This document shows, in pieces, positions 52,727 through 62,279 of a DNA stretch of 64,000 nt; within the stretch, counting starts at the first letter, position 1, and each line of letters begins with the position of its first letter. The position numbers and the translations under genes are program-made. The DNA is from Duganella rivi (lineage in GTDB: Bacteria; Pseudomonadota; Gammaproteobacteria; Burkholderiales; Burkholderiaceae_D): the NCBI RefSeq assembly GCF_009857435.1, contig NZ_WWCK01000007.1, forward strand, positions 1-64,000. Reading direction: 5' to 3'. The notes under the pieces are model-generated. The model had not been told where the DNA came from and did not search any database. It worked only from the letters and a program-made list of their open reading frames with translations.

Positions 52727-54200
52727 TTCTGCAGCAGACATCAGCAACTTCATTAACGGCGAATGGCTGCACGGCAGCGGCGCAGAACTGGTTACCATCA
52801 ATCCGGCCACCGGCAAGCAAACGTGGAGCAGCAACGAGTCCACCGCGCAGGACGTGGCGCAAGCGACGACCGCCGCACGCGCCGCGTTTGAAGCATGGGC
52901 ACTGACTCCGCTGGCCGAACGTATCGCCGTATGCACCCGTTTCCGTGATCTGCTCAAGCAAGATGCCGAGGAACTGGCGCTGCTGATCTCTGAAGAAGTG
53001 GGCAAGCCGCTGTGGGAAGCGCGCACTGAAGTGACCACCATGGCCAACAAGATCGACATCTCGGTGCAGTCCTACGGCGCGCGCACCGGTGAGTCCAGCA
53101 ACAAGATCGCCGATGGCGAAGCCGTGCTGCGTCACCGTCCACACGGCGTGTTCGGCGTGTTCGGCCCTTACAACTTCCCCGGCCACCTGCCTAACGGCCA
53201 TATCGTGCCTGCGCTGATCGCTGGTAACACCGTGGTATTCAAGCCGAGTGAATACGCGCCGCGCACCGCCGTCAAAACCGTGCAGCTGTGGGAACAAGCC
53301 GGCCTGCCGAAAGGCGTGATCAATCTGGTCAACGGCGGCCGCGAAACCGGCATCGCGCTGGGCCAGAGCAAGCTGCTGGACGGCGTGCTGTTCACCGGCA
53401 GCTGCCAGACCGGCACCGCGCTGCATAAACAATTCGGCGGCCAGCCGGGCAAGATGCTGGCGCTGGAAATGGGCGGTAACAATCCGCTGGTGATTTGGGA
53501 TGCCAAGGAAGTTGATGCTGCCGTGTTCATGGCCGTGTCCTCGGCCTTCATCTCGGCTGGTCAACGCTGCACTTGCGCGCGCCGTTTGATTCTGCCTACC
53601 GGCGCGGCTGGTGATGCGATTGTCGCGCGCCTGGTGGACGTGGCGAGCCGCCTGACCATCGGCGGCCCTGCTGCCGAACCTGCGCCGTTCATGGGCCCAG
53701 TGGTGTCGGCCGCTGTCGCCAAGCGCCTGGTGCAAGCGCAGGCTGACCTGGTCGCCAAGGGCGGCAAGCTGCTGCTCGAAATGAAGCACCTGGACGCCAA
53801 CACCGGCTTCGTCTCGGCAGGCATCGTCGACGTCACCGATGCGAAGGGCATACCGGACGAAGAGTGGTTCGGCCCTCTGCTGCAAATCATCCGCGTGGCC
53901 GATTTCGACAGCGCCATCAAGGCCGCCAACAACACCGAATTCGGCTTGGCTTCGGGCCTGATCTCCAACGACGAAAACCTGTGGAAGATTTTCCAAGTGC
54001 GCGCACGCGCCGGCATCGTCAACTGGAACCGTCCAACCACCGGCGCAGCAAGCAGCGCGCCGTTCGGCGGCGTGGGCCAGTCGGGCAATCACCGTCCTAG
54101 CGCTTACTACGCGGCGGACTACTGCGCCTACCCAGTTGCATCGATTGAAAACCCTGTCCTCGAGATGCCTGCGAAACTGTCGCCGGGCATGAACTTCTAA
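52719..54200 (+). CDS. astD: Succinylglutamate-semialdehyde dehydrogenase
   Basis: 493 aa, aldehyde dehydrogenase superfamily. PYNFPGHLPNGHIVPALIAGN and VVFKPSEYAP bind NAD; LEMGGNNPLVI carries the general-base Glu and SAGQRCTCARR the catalytic Cys. It oxidises N-succinylglutamate semialdehyde to N-succinylglutamate, step four of the pathway. The start overlaps the aruG end. Confidence 0.96.
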   Translation: MANSAADISNFINGEWLHGSGAELVTINPATGKQTWSSNESTAQDVAQATTAARAAFEAWALTPLAERIAVCTRFRDLLKQDAEELALLISEEVGKPLWEARTEVTTMANKIDISVQSYGARTGESSNKIADGEAVLRHRPHGVFGVFGPYNFPGHLPNGHIVPALIAGNTVVFKPSEYAPRTAVKTVQLWEQAGLPKGVINLVNGGRETGIALGQSKLLDGVLFTGSCQTGTALHKQFGGQPGKMLALEMGGNNPLVIWDAKEVDAAVFMAVSSAFISAGQRCTCARRLILPTGAAGDAIVARLVDVASRLTIGGPAAEPAPFMGPVVSAAVAKRLVQAQADLVAKGGKLLLEMKHLDANTGFVSAGIVDVTDAKGIPDEEWFGPLLQIIRVADFDSAIKAANNTEFGLASGLISNDENLWKIFQVRARAGIVNWNRPTTGAASSAPFGGVGQSGNHRPSAYYAADYCAYPVASIENPVLEMPAKLSPGMNF

Positions 54201-54212
54201 AAGGTAGCTTCA

Positions 54213-55547
54213 ATGTCCGCACGCGAATTCAACTTCGACGGCCTGGTCGGCCCATCGCACAACTACGCCGGCCTGTCGTTCGGCAACGTGGCGTCGTTCA
54301 ACAACGTCAAGAGCGCATCCAATCCCAAGCTGGCGGCGCTGCAAGGCCTGGCCAAGATGCGCGCGCTGGCTGCACGCGGCTTCGGCCAGGCGCTGCTGCC
54401 GCCCCAGGATCGTCCGAACTTCCGACTGCTGCGCAGCATCGGCTTTACCGGCACGGATGCGGAGGTGTTGTCCAAGGCCGCGAAAGAGTCGCCGGTGATT
54501 CTGGCGTGCGCATATTCGGCTTCGCCGATGTGGACTGCGAACGCGGCGACGGTCAGCCCATCGGCCGACAGCGCCGATGGCCGCCTGCACTTCACCGCTG
54601 CTAACCTGAACAACAAACTGCACCGCGCCTTCGAACACACACAGTCGGCCCGCGCGCTGCGCGCCATCTTCAAAGATGAAAAGCACTTCGCCGTGCACGA
54701 TGCGCTGCCGGGCACCCCAGCCTTCGGCGATGAAGGCGCGGCCAATCACACCCGCCTGTGCAAAGACCACGGCAGCGCCGGCGTTGAGATGTTCGTCTAC
54801 GGCCGCACCGAGTTTGATGCTTCCGCATCGGCGCCGAAAAAATTCCCGGCGCGTCAAACGCTGGAGGCTTCGCAGGCGGTGGCACGCTTGCACGGACTGT
54901 CGGCAGAACGCACCGTCTACATCCAGCAAAATCCTGACGTTATCGATCAAGGCGTGTTCCACAACGACGTGATCGCAGTGGGTAACGCCAATGCCCTGTT
55001 CTACCACGAGCAGGCATTCGCCGACGAAGCGGGCGCGCTCGACCAGCTGCGCCGTGCGATGGCCGGCGTGGGCGCAGACCTGAACGCGATCCGTGTCGAT
55101 ACCGCCAAGGTGCCGGTGGCCGATGCGGTGGCGAGCTATCTGTTCAACAGCCAGCTGCTAAGCAAAGACAATGGCAAAATGGCGCTGGTGATTCCGCAAG
55201 AGTGCCAGGAAGTCGCTTCCGTCGCTGCGTATCTGGAAGGCCTGGTTGCCAGCGGCAGCGCGATTGATGAATTGATTCACTTCGATCTGCGCCAGTCGAT
55301 GCGCAACGGCGGCGGCCCTGCGTGCCTGCGTCTGCGCGTGGCGCTGACCGATGCCGAAGCGGCAGCCATGCATCAAGGCGTGTTCATGACCGAGGCGCTG
55401 TATCACACGCTGGTAGCATGGGTGGAAAAACACTACCGCGACCGCCTGGAACCTGCCGATTTGGCAGACCCGCAATTGGCGATTGAAGTGCATAATGCGC
55501 TGGAGGAGTTAAGCCGGATTCTGGGACTCCCCGGACTGTACGACTAA
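54213..55547 (+). CDS. astB: N-succinylarginine dihydrolase
   Basis: 444 aa, typical AstB length. It begins with the family motif EFNFDGLVGPSHNYAGLSFG. The catalytic Cys is in NGGGPACLRLRVAL; the His is in GVFHNDVIAVGN. It hydrolyses succinylarginine to succinylornithine, CO2 and ammonia (amidinotransferase fold). It lies second in pathway order but fifth in the operon. Confidence 0.96.
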   Translation: MSAREFNFDGLVGPSHNYAGLSFGNVASFNNVKSASNPKLAALQGLAKMRALAARGFGQALLPPQDRPNFRLLRSIGFTGTDAEVLSKAAKESPVILACAYSASPMWTANAATVSPSADSADGRLHFTAANLNNKLHRAFEHTQSARALRAIFKDEKHFAVHDALPGTPAFGDEGAANHTRLCKDHGSAGVEMFVYGRTEFDASASAPKKFPARQTLEASQAVARLHGLSAERTVYIQQNPDVIDQGVFHNDVIAVGNANALFYHEQAFADEAGALDQLRRAMAGVGADLNAIRVDTAKVPVADAVASYLFNSQLLSKDNGKMALVIPQECQEVASVAAYLEGLVASGSAIDELIHFDLRQSMRNGGGPACLRLRVALTDAEAAAMHQGVFMTEALYHTLVAWVEKHYRDRLEPADLADPQLAIEVHNALEELSRILGLPGLYD

Positions 55548-55618
55548 GGCACAGCGCAGCCACAAGCCGGCGCGGCCTTCTGCAACACAAGATACCTATA
55601 ACGTATTGGAGAAGCAAG

Positions 55619-58600
55619 ATGAAACAAGCACCACAAGACCTGCGCAAACAAACGCTGGATTTGGTCAATGCAAACAAGCCCGCCACCGAAGTCGCCGCGC
55701 TCATCAGCGCGTGGCTCGGTTCTCTCGACGATGAAGACCTTGCGGGCACGGCGCCCGATAGTCTCGCGCCGGTTTTGTGGGACGGTTTCACTCAAGCTTC
55801 CAAGCGCACCGGCAGCGGCGCGCAAATCGCCAAGCTGCGTTACGATGATGGCCGTGGTGGCAAGGCCACCGCGCTGTTGATCCTCAATGACGACGCGCCG
55901 TACCTGGTGGACTCCATCGTGATGGCGATGCGCAAACTGCGCGTGGCTGCCAACGGCGTGCTGAATGCGGTGCTGCCGGTGGCGCGCAACGCCGACGGCG
56001 CAGTCACCAGCGTCGGACAAGCCGGCGACAAGCTGGAATCGTATGTGCTGGTGCTGCTGTCGGAAGATCTGCCGGAGGCGGAACTCGGCATGCTGGTGGA
56101 GCGCATCGTCATGGTGTCGCGCGACGCCGCCGTGGTGCGCCGCGACCGCGCCGCCATGCTGGATCACTTCAGCCGCATCGGCGCCGAAGCCGCATCGCAT
56201 AACGAAGAAGGCAAGGAAGTCGCCGCCTTCCTCGAATGGGCCAAGACCGAGGGCTTCGAGCCGTTCGGCTACGCTTACTACGCCGTCAAGCCGGGCGTGC
56301 GTGAACTCGAGCGCGATATCCCTAGCCGTATCGGCGTGCTGCAAGATACTTCTCACCCGGTGTACGGCACCTGCCTCGCCAACATCCCTGGCGATTTCGA
56401 TACGCTGTCCAAGCGCGCGCACACCCTGTCCATCGTCAAGGCGGACGTGGAAGGCACGCTGCACCGCGACCAGCAGCTGGACTTCATCGGCATCCGCCAC
56501 ACCGACGCGCAAGGCGCGATCCTCGGTGAATACTGCTTCGTGGGCCTGTTCACCCGCGCCGCGACTTCGACCCCGCTGAACCGCCTGCCGTTCGCGCGTG
56601 GCCGCGTGGCGCGCGTGCTGAGCATCGCCGGTGTGCGCCAGGAAGGCTTCCGCGCTGAGAAATTCGTTGAAATCCTTGAGTCGCTGCCGCGTACCGAAGC
56701 GCTGGAAGCCGATCCTGAATGGCTGGCCGAAGTGTGCGGCGCCGTGGTGTCGCTGTACAAGCAGCCACGCGCCAAAGTGTTCGCCCGCCGCGACGTGTAT
56801 GCGCGTCACCTGAACGTGTTGGTCTACCTGCCGCGTGAGCGTTACAGCGCAAGCGTCGCTTCGGCGCTGGCGAAAGCGCTGCAAGCCAGTTCCGGTGCTG
56901 GCCACGTCAGCTCGCAAACGCTGGTGGCCGATGGCCCGCTGGCCCGCGTCTACCTGATCGCGCACGGCGCGCGCTATCCGCTGGATCTGGAAACCGATAT
57001 CCAGCAACCGCTGTTGGCGGTGATGGACGGCTGGCACGACCAGTTCTCCGTGCTGGCCGACGCCGTCACCGACGTGCCGCTGCGCGCCAGCATGCGCAAG
57101 ATGTGCGCCACGCTGCCGCCGGATTACGTCGCTGCGACCACGCCATCCGCTGCCTTTCACGATCTGGGCGCGATTCTGCGCAACCCTGATCGATCGCGCG
57201 TTAGCGTGCGCGTGGAAGCGGACAACGGCCACACCACCATTCGCCTGTACTCGGTGGATCGCGTGCCATCGCTGTCGACCATCCTGCCAGCGCTGCATAA
57301 CGCCGGCGTTGCCATCGACCGCGAACACGCACACTCGCTGCGCGTGAACGGCGAGCGCCACTTCGTCACCAGCCTGTCGGTAGATGCCGCCAGTGCGGCC
57401 AAGCTGGCGCACGCGGAAATCGTGCCGGTAGCGGAAGAACTGTTCGCTGCACTGTTCAACAACGAAGCGGAAGACGGCCGCCTGAATGGCCTCGTGGTCG
57501 AAGGCGGCTTGAGCGTGCGCGAAGTGCAGCTGGTGCGTGCTTACATGAGCTACTGGCGTCAAGCTAGCCCGCGCTTCTCGGTGCGCTACATGGCGGAGAC
57601 GCTGCGCAAGCAGCCGGTGATCGTGAAAGAACTGGTAGACGTATTCCTGCAGCGCTTTAATCCTGCGCTGCCTGAAGCGACCCGCGTTGCGGCGCTGGAC
57701 AAGCTGGCCGATATCAAGAGCCGCCTGCCAGCCATTAACCACGCCGACAGCGAAGAAGTGTTGGGAGCAATGGCAACGCTGATCGGCGCAACCCTGCGCA
57801 CCAACTACTTCCAGAATGAGCAGAAGGGCGACAAGATCATCTTCAAATTCGACACCAGCAATTTGTCGCTGGTGCCGGAGCCGCGTCCATTCCGCGAAAT
57901 CTTCGTGTTCTCGCGCCGCTTTGAAGGCGTGCACCTGCGCGGCGGCCCTGTGGCGCGCGGCGGTCTGCGCTGGTCGGATCGCATGGAAGACTACCGTACC
58001 GAAGTTCTCGGCCTGGTAAAAGCGCAGATGGTGAAGAACGCGGTGATCGTGCCGGCCGGCGCCAAGGGCGGCTTCGTTTGCAAGCAGATGCCGAAAGACG
58101 CCGCGCGCGAAACCATCGCGGCGGAAGGCGAAGCAGTGTATCGCCTGTTCATTTCCAGCCTGCTGGAAGTGACCGATAACCGCGTGCTGGGCAAAATCGT
58201 TTCGCCGACCGACACCGTTTGCTACGACGGCAACGACCCGTACCTGGTGGTGGCGGCAGACAAGGGCACCGCGACCTTCTCCGATATCGCTAACGGCATC
58301 GCCGTGCAGCGTGGCTTCTGGCTCGGCGACGCGTTTGCGTCGGGCGGCTCCAACGGCTATGACCACAAGAAGATGGGCATTACCGCCAAGGGCGCGTTTG
58401 AAGCGGTCAAGCGCCACTTCTACGAAATGGATCACGACATTCACGCAACGCCAGTCACCATGGTCGGCGTGGGCGATATGTCGGGCGACGTATTCGGCAA
58501 CGGCGCGCTGTTGTCGCGCAAGCTGAAGATCGTGGCTGCATTCGATCACCGTCACATCTTCCTCGATCCGAACCCGGACATGGAAGTCTCGTTCAAGGAA

Positions 58601-60322
58601 CGCGAGCGCATGTTCGCGCTGCCGCGCTCCTCGTGGGATGACTACAACAAGGAACTGATCTCGAAGGGCGGCGGCGTGTTCCCGCGTACCGCGCGCTCGA
58701 TCGAACTGTCGCCGGAAATTCGTGCCGTGCTGGATATCGAAGAAACCGCGCTGCCACCGGAAGAACTGATGCACCGCATTCTGCTGGCGCCTGTTGATCT
58801 GTTCTACAACGGCGGTATCGGCACCTACATCAAATCGTCCACCGAGACCCACGCGCAAGTTAAAGATCGCGCCAACGACAACATCCGCGTCAACGGCAAT
58901 GAGCTGCGCTGCAAAGTGGTTTCCGAAGGCGGTAACCTCGGCGCGACGCAAGCGGGCCGTATTGAGTTCGCGCTGTCGGGCGGCCGCATCTTCACCGATG
59001 CGATCGACAACTCGGCCGGCGTGGATTGCTCTGACCACGAAGTGAACGCGAAGATGTGGCTGGACGTGGAAATGAACGCCGGCCAGTTGAGCGAAGCAGA
59101 CCGCAATCGCATCCTGAACGAAATGACGCAGGATATCGAGCGCCTGGTCTTGCGCGACAACACGCTGCAAACCCAGTTGCTGGTGCGCGAACTGCAAGCG
59201 CAGACCGACGCCGGTGTGCAAGATGGTTATGCAGCGTTGATCGCATCGCTGGAAGAAGAGGGCGCACTGTCGCGTGAACTGGAGCAGCTGCCGTCGGTGG
59301 CCGAACTGGCGCGCCGCAAGGCCGATGGCCGTGGCCTGACCACGCCGGAACTGGCAGTGGTCATCGCCAACGTGAAGAATCGCTACAAGCGCATTCTGTC
59401 GGCGCTGCCGCTGACCGATAACAGCTGGGCCGAGTCGGTGCTGAAGCCGTACTTCCCTGATCTGCTGGTAGCCACGCGTCCAGCGCTGGCACACCCGCTG
59501 GCGAATGCGATTCTGGCGACCGTGCTGGCAAATGAATCGGTGAACCGTTGCGGCCCACTGATGCTGCGCCAGCTGGCTGGCGAGCATGGCGTCGATGAAG
59601 CGGAAGTTATTTTGGCGTGGGGCCAAGCTTGGTCTGCGCTGAACCTGGCGCCGGTGTTCAATGCGCTGGATGCGGATGCTCTGAAAGTGCCGCGTGCTGT
59701 GTCGATCAAGGTTGATGCGCATACCCGCGTGCTGCAAAAAGCAGTGATTGAAGGCGCGCTGTCGGTGCCTGCCGATCAGCTGCGCAACGGTGTGGCCGAA
59801 TTGACCGCCTTGTTCGCCAAGCCGGAAACGCTGGTGGCACTGTCGTCGACCGATGGCCAGTCCGAAGCGGAATTGACTGCCGGTCTGCGCGTGGAGTTTG
59901 TGCATGCGTGGAAGGCTGTCGATGCGATTGAGTCGGTGGCAGCGTTTGTGTTTGCGGCGTTGTCGGTATCGCGTCCTGCTGGCATGGACTTGCCGGCCTT
60001 CCTGCAAGTTGGCCTGGCGCTGCGCGCGCAAGTCGGCATCGATACGTTGGAGCGTGGCCTGAAGCTGCCTGCAGTCAGCCGTTCGCAAGAACAGCTGCGC
60101 AGCTATGCGCAGAACGCGCTGCGCCGCACGCAGCAACGCTTACTGTCGCAAGTGCTGAAGCAAGCGACCGGCGATCACACGGCGGCGGAGGCGGTGGAAG
60201 TCGTCGCCAACACGCTGGGCTTGTCCGGCTACGCTGCGGCGACGGATCTGGAGCAAGCCATGCTGGATGTGTGGGCATTGTCGGAGGCGGTCAACGCCAG
60301 CACCACGGCATTGGCGGCGTAA
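55619..60322 (+). CDS. gdhB: NAD-specific glutamate dehydrogenase, 180-kDa type
   Basis: 1567 aa, close to the ~1600 aa of GDH180 enzymes. The N-terminal ~700 residues hold ACT-like regulatory regions. The catalytic region follows: GGPVARGGLRWSDRMEDYRT, AKGGFVCKQMP (catalytic Lys) and VGDMSGDVFGNGALLSR with FDHRHIFLDPNPD (NAD domain). It deaminates glutamate to 2-oxoglutarate and ammonia. In Pseudomonas a similar enzyme is arginine-induced and ArgR-controlled from a separate locus. Here it lies between astB and astE, 71 bases after astB and 4 bases before the astE ATG. Confidence 0.96.
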   Translation: MKQAPQDLRKQTLDLVNANKPATEVAALISAWLGSLDDEDLAGTAPDSLAPVLWDGFTQASKRTGSGAQIAKLRYDDGRGGKATALLILNDDAPYLVDSIVMAMRKLRVAANGVLNAVLPVARNADGAVTSVGQAGDKLESYVLVLLSEDLPEAELGMLVERIVMVSRDAAVVRRDRAAMLDHFSRIGAEAASHNEEGKEVAAFLEWAKTEGFEPFGYAYYAVKPGVRELERDIPSRIGVLQDTSHPVYGTCLANIPGDFDTLSKRAHTLSIVKADVEGTLHRDQQLDFIGIRHTDAQGAILGEYCFVGLFTRAATSTPLNRLPFARGRVARVLSIAGVRQEGFRAEKFVEILESLPRTEALEADPEWLAEVCGAVVSLYKQPRAKVFARRDVYARHLNVLVYLPRERYSASVASALAKALQASSGAGHVSSQTLVADGPLARVYLIAHGARYPLDLETDIQQPLLAVMDGWHDQFSVLADAVTDVPLRASMRKMCATLPPDYVAATTPSAAFHDLGAILRNPDRSRVSVRVEADNGHTTIRLYSVDRVPSLSTILPALHNAGVAIDREHAHSLRVNGERHFVTSLSVDAASAAKLAHAEIVPVAEELFAALFNNEAEDGRLNGLVVEGGLSVREVQLVRAYMSYWRQASPRFSVRYMAETLRKQPVIVKELVDVFLQRFNPALPEATRVAALDKLADIKSRLPAINHADSEEVLGAMATLIGATLRTNYFQNEQKGDKIIFKFDTSNLSLVPEPRPFREIFVFSRRFEGVHLRGGPVARGGLRWSDRMEDYRTEVLGLVKAQMVKNAVIVPAGAKGGFVCKQMPKDAARETIAAEGEAVYRLFISSLLEVTDNRVLGKIVSPTDTVCYDGNDPYLVVAADKGTATFSDIANGIAVQRGFWLGDAFASGGSNGYDHKKMGITAKGAFEAVKRHFYEMDHDIHATPVTMVGVGDMSGDVFGNGALLSRKLKIVAAFDHRHIFLDPNPDMEVSFKERERMFALPRSSWDDYNKELISKGGGVFPRTARSIELSPEIRAVLDIEETALPPEELMHRILLAPVDLFYNGGIGTYIKSSTETHAQVKDRANDNIRVNGNELRCKVVSEGGNLGATQAGRIEFALSGGRIFTDAIDNSAGVDCSDHEVNAKMWLDVEMNAGQLSEADRNRILNEMTQDIERLVLRDNTLQTQLLVRELQAQTDAGVQDGYAALIASLEEEGALSRELEQLPSVAELARRKADGRGLTTPELAVVIANVKNRYKRILSALPLTDNSWAESVLKPYFPDLLVATRPALAHPLANAILATVLANESVNRCGPLMLRQLAGEHGVDEAEVILAWGQAWSALNLAPVFNALDADALKVPRAVSIKVDAHTRVLQKAVIEGALSVPADQLRNGVAELTALFAKPETLVALSSTDGQSEAELTAGLRVEFVHAWKAVDAIESVAAFVFAALSVSRPAGMDLPAFLQVGLALRAQVGIDTLERGLKLPAVSRSQEQLRSYAQNALRRTQQRLLSQVLKQATGDHTAAEAVEVVANTLGLSGYAAATDLEQAMLDVWALSEAVNASTTALAA

Positions 60323-60326
60323 TTCG

Positions 60327-61343
60327 ATGAGTGATTCACCAGCAGCTTTGCCCGCGCAGTTGCCGCCAGCCGTACGCGCGCTGGCGGAGGCGGACTTCAG
60401 CGCCGTCGCGCAGCGTTTCACGGCGGCCGGTTTCTCGGTCGCCGAGCCGGCGGACGGCATCATCACGATCAAGGCTGCTGGCGGTGCGCGCGACGCGGCG
60501 CGGCCGGCGGTGCTGGTCTCTGTCGGCGTGCATGGCGACGAGACCGGCCCGATTGAAGTCGTGGCTTATCTGCTGGATGCCCTGTCGCACCAGCCTTCCG
60601 CGCTGGCTGTGGACTTGATGCTGTGTGTTGGCAGTATTGATGCTATCCGCGCCGGCAGGCGCTTCATCGATGCGGATTTGAACCGCATGTTCCGCGAACA
60701 GCGCGGCACCTTGGAAGGTACGGTGGAAGCCGCGCGTGCCGATGTGATGATCGCGGCCACTACTGCGTTCTTCAAGGATGCTGGGCCGGTGCGCTGGCAT
60801 CTCGATTTGCACACTGCGATCCGTCCATCGGTGTATCCGACTTTCGCCATCGTGCCGGAGTTGATTCCCGATGCGGCGCGTGGCGCGCTGATTGATTGGC
60901 TGGGACTTGCGGGCATCGGCGCCATCATCATGAATCCGGCGTCGGTGGGCACCTATAGCTACTACTCGTCCGAGCATCACGCTGCGGCGGGAACCACGAT
61001 TGAACTGGGCCGCATCGGCACGCTGGGTCAGAACGACCTTGCGCAGTTCAAGGACGCATCGCAAGCGCTGGATGATTTGCTGCGCGGTGCGCCCAAGCGC
61101 GAAGGTGCGCAGCGTCCGCATATTTTCAATACCGCGCGCCAGATCATCAAGTTGAGCGACCAATTCCAAATGGCGTTTGGCAAAGAGACGCATAACTTCA
61201 CCGCCATGAAACAGGGCGAAGAGATTGCGCGTGATGGCGATACCATTTATACCGTTCAGTTCCCGGAAGAGCTGGTGGTGTTCCCGAATCCCGATGTACG
61301 CATTGGCTTGCGGGCGGGCTTGATGGTGGTGCGCGTCGGTTGA
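60327..61343 (+). CDS. astE: Succinylglutamate desuccinylase
   Basis: 338 aa from ATG 60327; a longer reading into gdhB is rejected because this start sits just past the gdhB stop. It belongs to the AstE/AspA family of zinc carboxypeptidase-like enzymes: SVGVHGDETGPIEV (His, Glu ligands), RFIDADLNRMFRE, and WHLDLHTAIRPS (His ligand). It splits N-succinylglutamate into glutamate and succinate, the last step. It is separated from the rest of the operon by gdhB. Confidence 0.94.
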   Translation: MSDSPAALPAQLPPAVRALAEADFSAVAQRFTAAGFSVAEPADGIITIKAAGGARDAARPAVLVSVGVHGDETGPIEVVAYLLDALSHQPSALAVDLMLCVGSIDAIRAGRRFIDADLNRMFREQRGTLEGTVEAARADVMIAATTAFFKDAGPVRWHLDLHTAIRPSVYPTFAIVPELIPDAARGALIDWLGLAGIGAIIMNPASVGTYSYYSSEHHAAAGTTIELGRIGTLGQNDLAQFKDASQALDDLLRGAPKREGAQRPHIFNTARQIIKLSDQFQMAFGKETHNFTAMKQGEEIARDGDTIYTVQFPEELVVFPNPDVRIGLRAGLMVVRVG

Positions 61344-61435
61344 TCTTTACCCGCCTTTACACTTGGTGGGGTCATAGATACATGGATTCTTTCGTTAATA
61401 GGAGCAGCATTGTCCTTAACTACGGAGTAAGAGCC

Positions 61436-61936
61436 ATGACAGCAATCAGCAGCATTTCTAACAGCAGCACCAGCGCGCCCGCATTCGATCCAGCGAAAGG
61501 TGCAGCGCGCCTCGCATCCAAGGTCTTTAGCGATATGGATACCGACACCGATGGTTCGGTCACCAAGGACGAATTCGTGAAAGGCCTTGAGTCTAAAGGC
61601 GTCTCGGCCGACGACGCGACCAAGCAGTACGAGGCCATCGACAAAGAAGGGACGGGATCGATCACCAAAGATGATCTGGAGTCGGCCATCAAGAGCGGCG
61701 ACTTCAAACCACCGCGCCCACAAGGCGGTGCACCGCAAGGCGGAGGAGGAGGTAGCGGCGGTGCAGGCGGCGTAAGCTCGAGCAGCGCTGCCAAGACCTA
61801 CGAAGCGGCCGACAAAAACGAAGACGGCACCGTCACCCAGCAAGAGCAACTGGTCTACGACATGGCCCAAGCCGCCAAATCCGCCACTACCAGCAGCACG
61901 TCCAACCTGGGCAACAACATCGACGCCCTCGCTTAA
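61436..61936 (+). CDS. EF-hand calcium-binding protein (XopAW-like?)
   Basis: 166 aa from ATG 61436 (ACGGAG upstream). Three EF-hand loops can be read: residues 35-46 (DTDTDGSVTKDE, canonical), 69-80 (DKEGTGSITKDD, weaker at position 5) and 126-137 (DKNEDGTVTQQE, canonical). A Gly-rich linker (~97-112) separates the second and third. There is no signal peptide; the N-terminus is Ser-rich (MTAISSISNSSTS). Proteins with this layout are sometimes named XopAW-like type III effectors, but no secretion genes lie here, so that name is uncertain. Confidence 0.85.
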   Translation: MTAISSISNSSTSAPAFDPAKGAARLASKVFSDMDTDTDGSVTKDEFVKGLESKGVSADDATKQYEAIDKEGTGSITKDDLESAIKSGDFKPPRPQGGAPQGGGGGSGGAGGVSSSSAAKTYEAADKNEDGTVTQQEQLVYDMAQAAKSATTSSTSNLGNNIDALA

Positions 61937-61948
61937 GCAACTCCTTGC

Positions 61949-61973
61949 GGCCGCGCAAACCCACAGCGCGGCC
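61949..61973 (+). terminator. GC-rich hairpin after the EF-hand gene (weak terminator)
   Basis: GGCCGCGC and GCGCGGCC pair perfectly around a 9-base loop shortly after the stop codon. The T-run that follows is poor, so termination may be partial or Rho-assisted. Confidence 0.45.
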
Positions 61974-62033
61974 CGCTTGATTGTCCCCACCATCAGCCTA
62001 CAGTGAAAGCCTCACTAACATGAGGAGTTCATC

Positions 62034-62279
62034 ATGGCTATGACAGTTTTCGCGGCTGACGGGACGATTAAGCTGCCGCGATCTATACAGAAAGCACTTG
62101 GTCTCAAGGATGGCGATCGCATTGAGCTTTTGAAGTATGAAGATGGGCAAGTCTTAATGATCGCCAAGAATCGATCAATTACTGAACTCAAGGGCATCTT
62201 GCCTAGGCTTGATCTAGACTGCTCCGTAGACGAGTTGCTGGAAATCGCGGTGAAACGGGCTGTGAGGGCAGGCAAGTGA
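62034..62279 (+). CDS. VapB-type antitoxin (AbrB/SpoVT-MazE fold)
   Basis: 81 aa. The swapped-hairpin DNA-binding motif is seen as FAADGTIKLPRSIQKALGLKDGDRIELL. The C-terminal half (LDLDCSVDELLEIAVKRAVRAG) would bind the toxin. It follows a GAGGAG site and overlaps the PIN-domain gene by GTGA, the normal antitoxin-toxin arrangement. Because the toxin frame is broken, the antitoxin may now act only as a repressor or be a relic. Confidence 0.85.
   Translation: MAMTVFAADGTIKLPRSIQKALGLKDGDRIELLKYEDGQVLMIAKNRSITELKGILPRLDLDCSVDELLEIAVKRAVRAGK

Noticed and set aside
55544..60136. A 1530-codon open frame on the minus strand opposite gdhB
   Set aside because: It is a mirror frame produced by the high-GC codon pattern of gdhB. 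It is rich in Arg/His/Gln with no domain, and gdhB on the plus strand is unmistakable.
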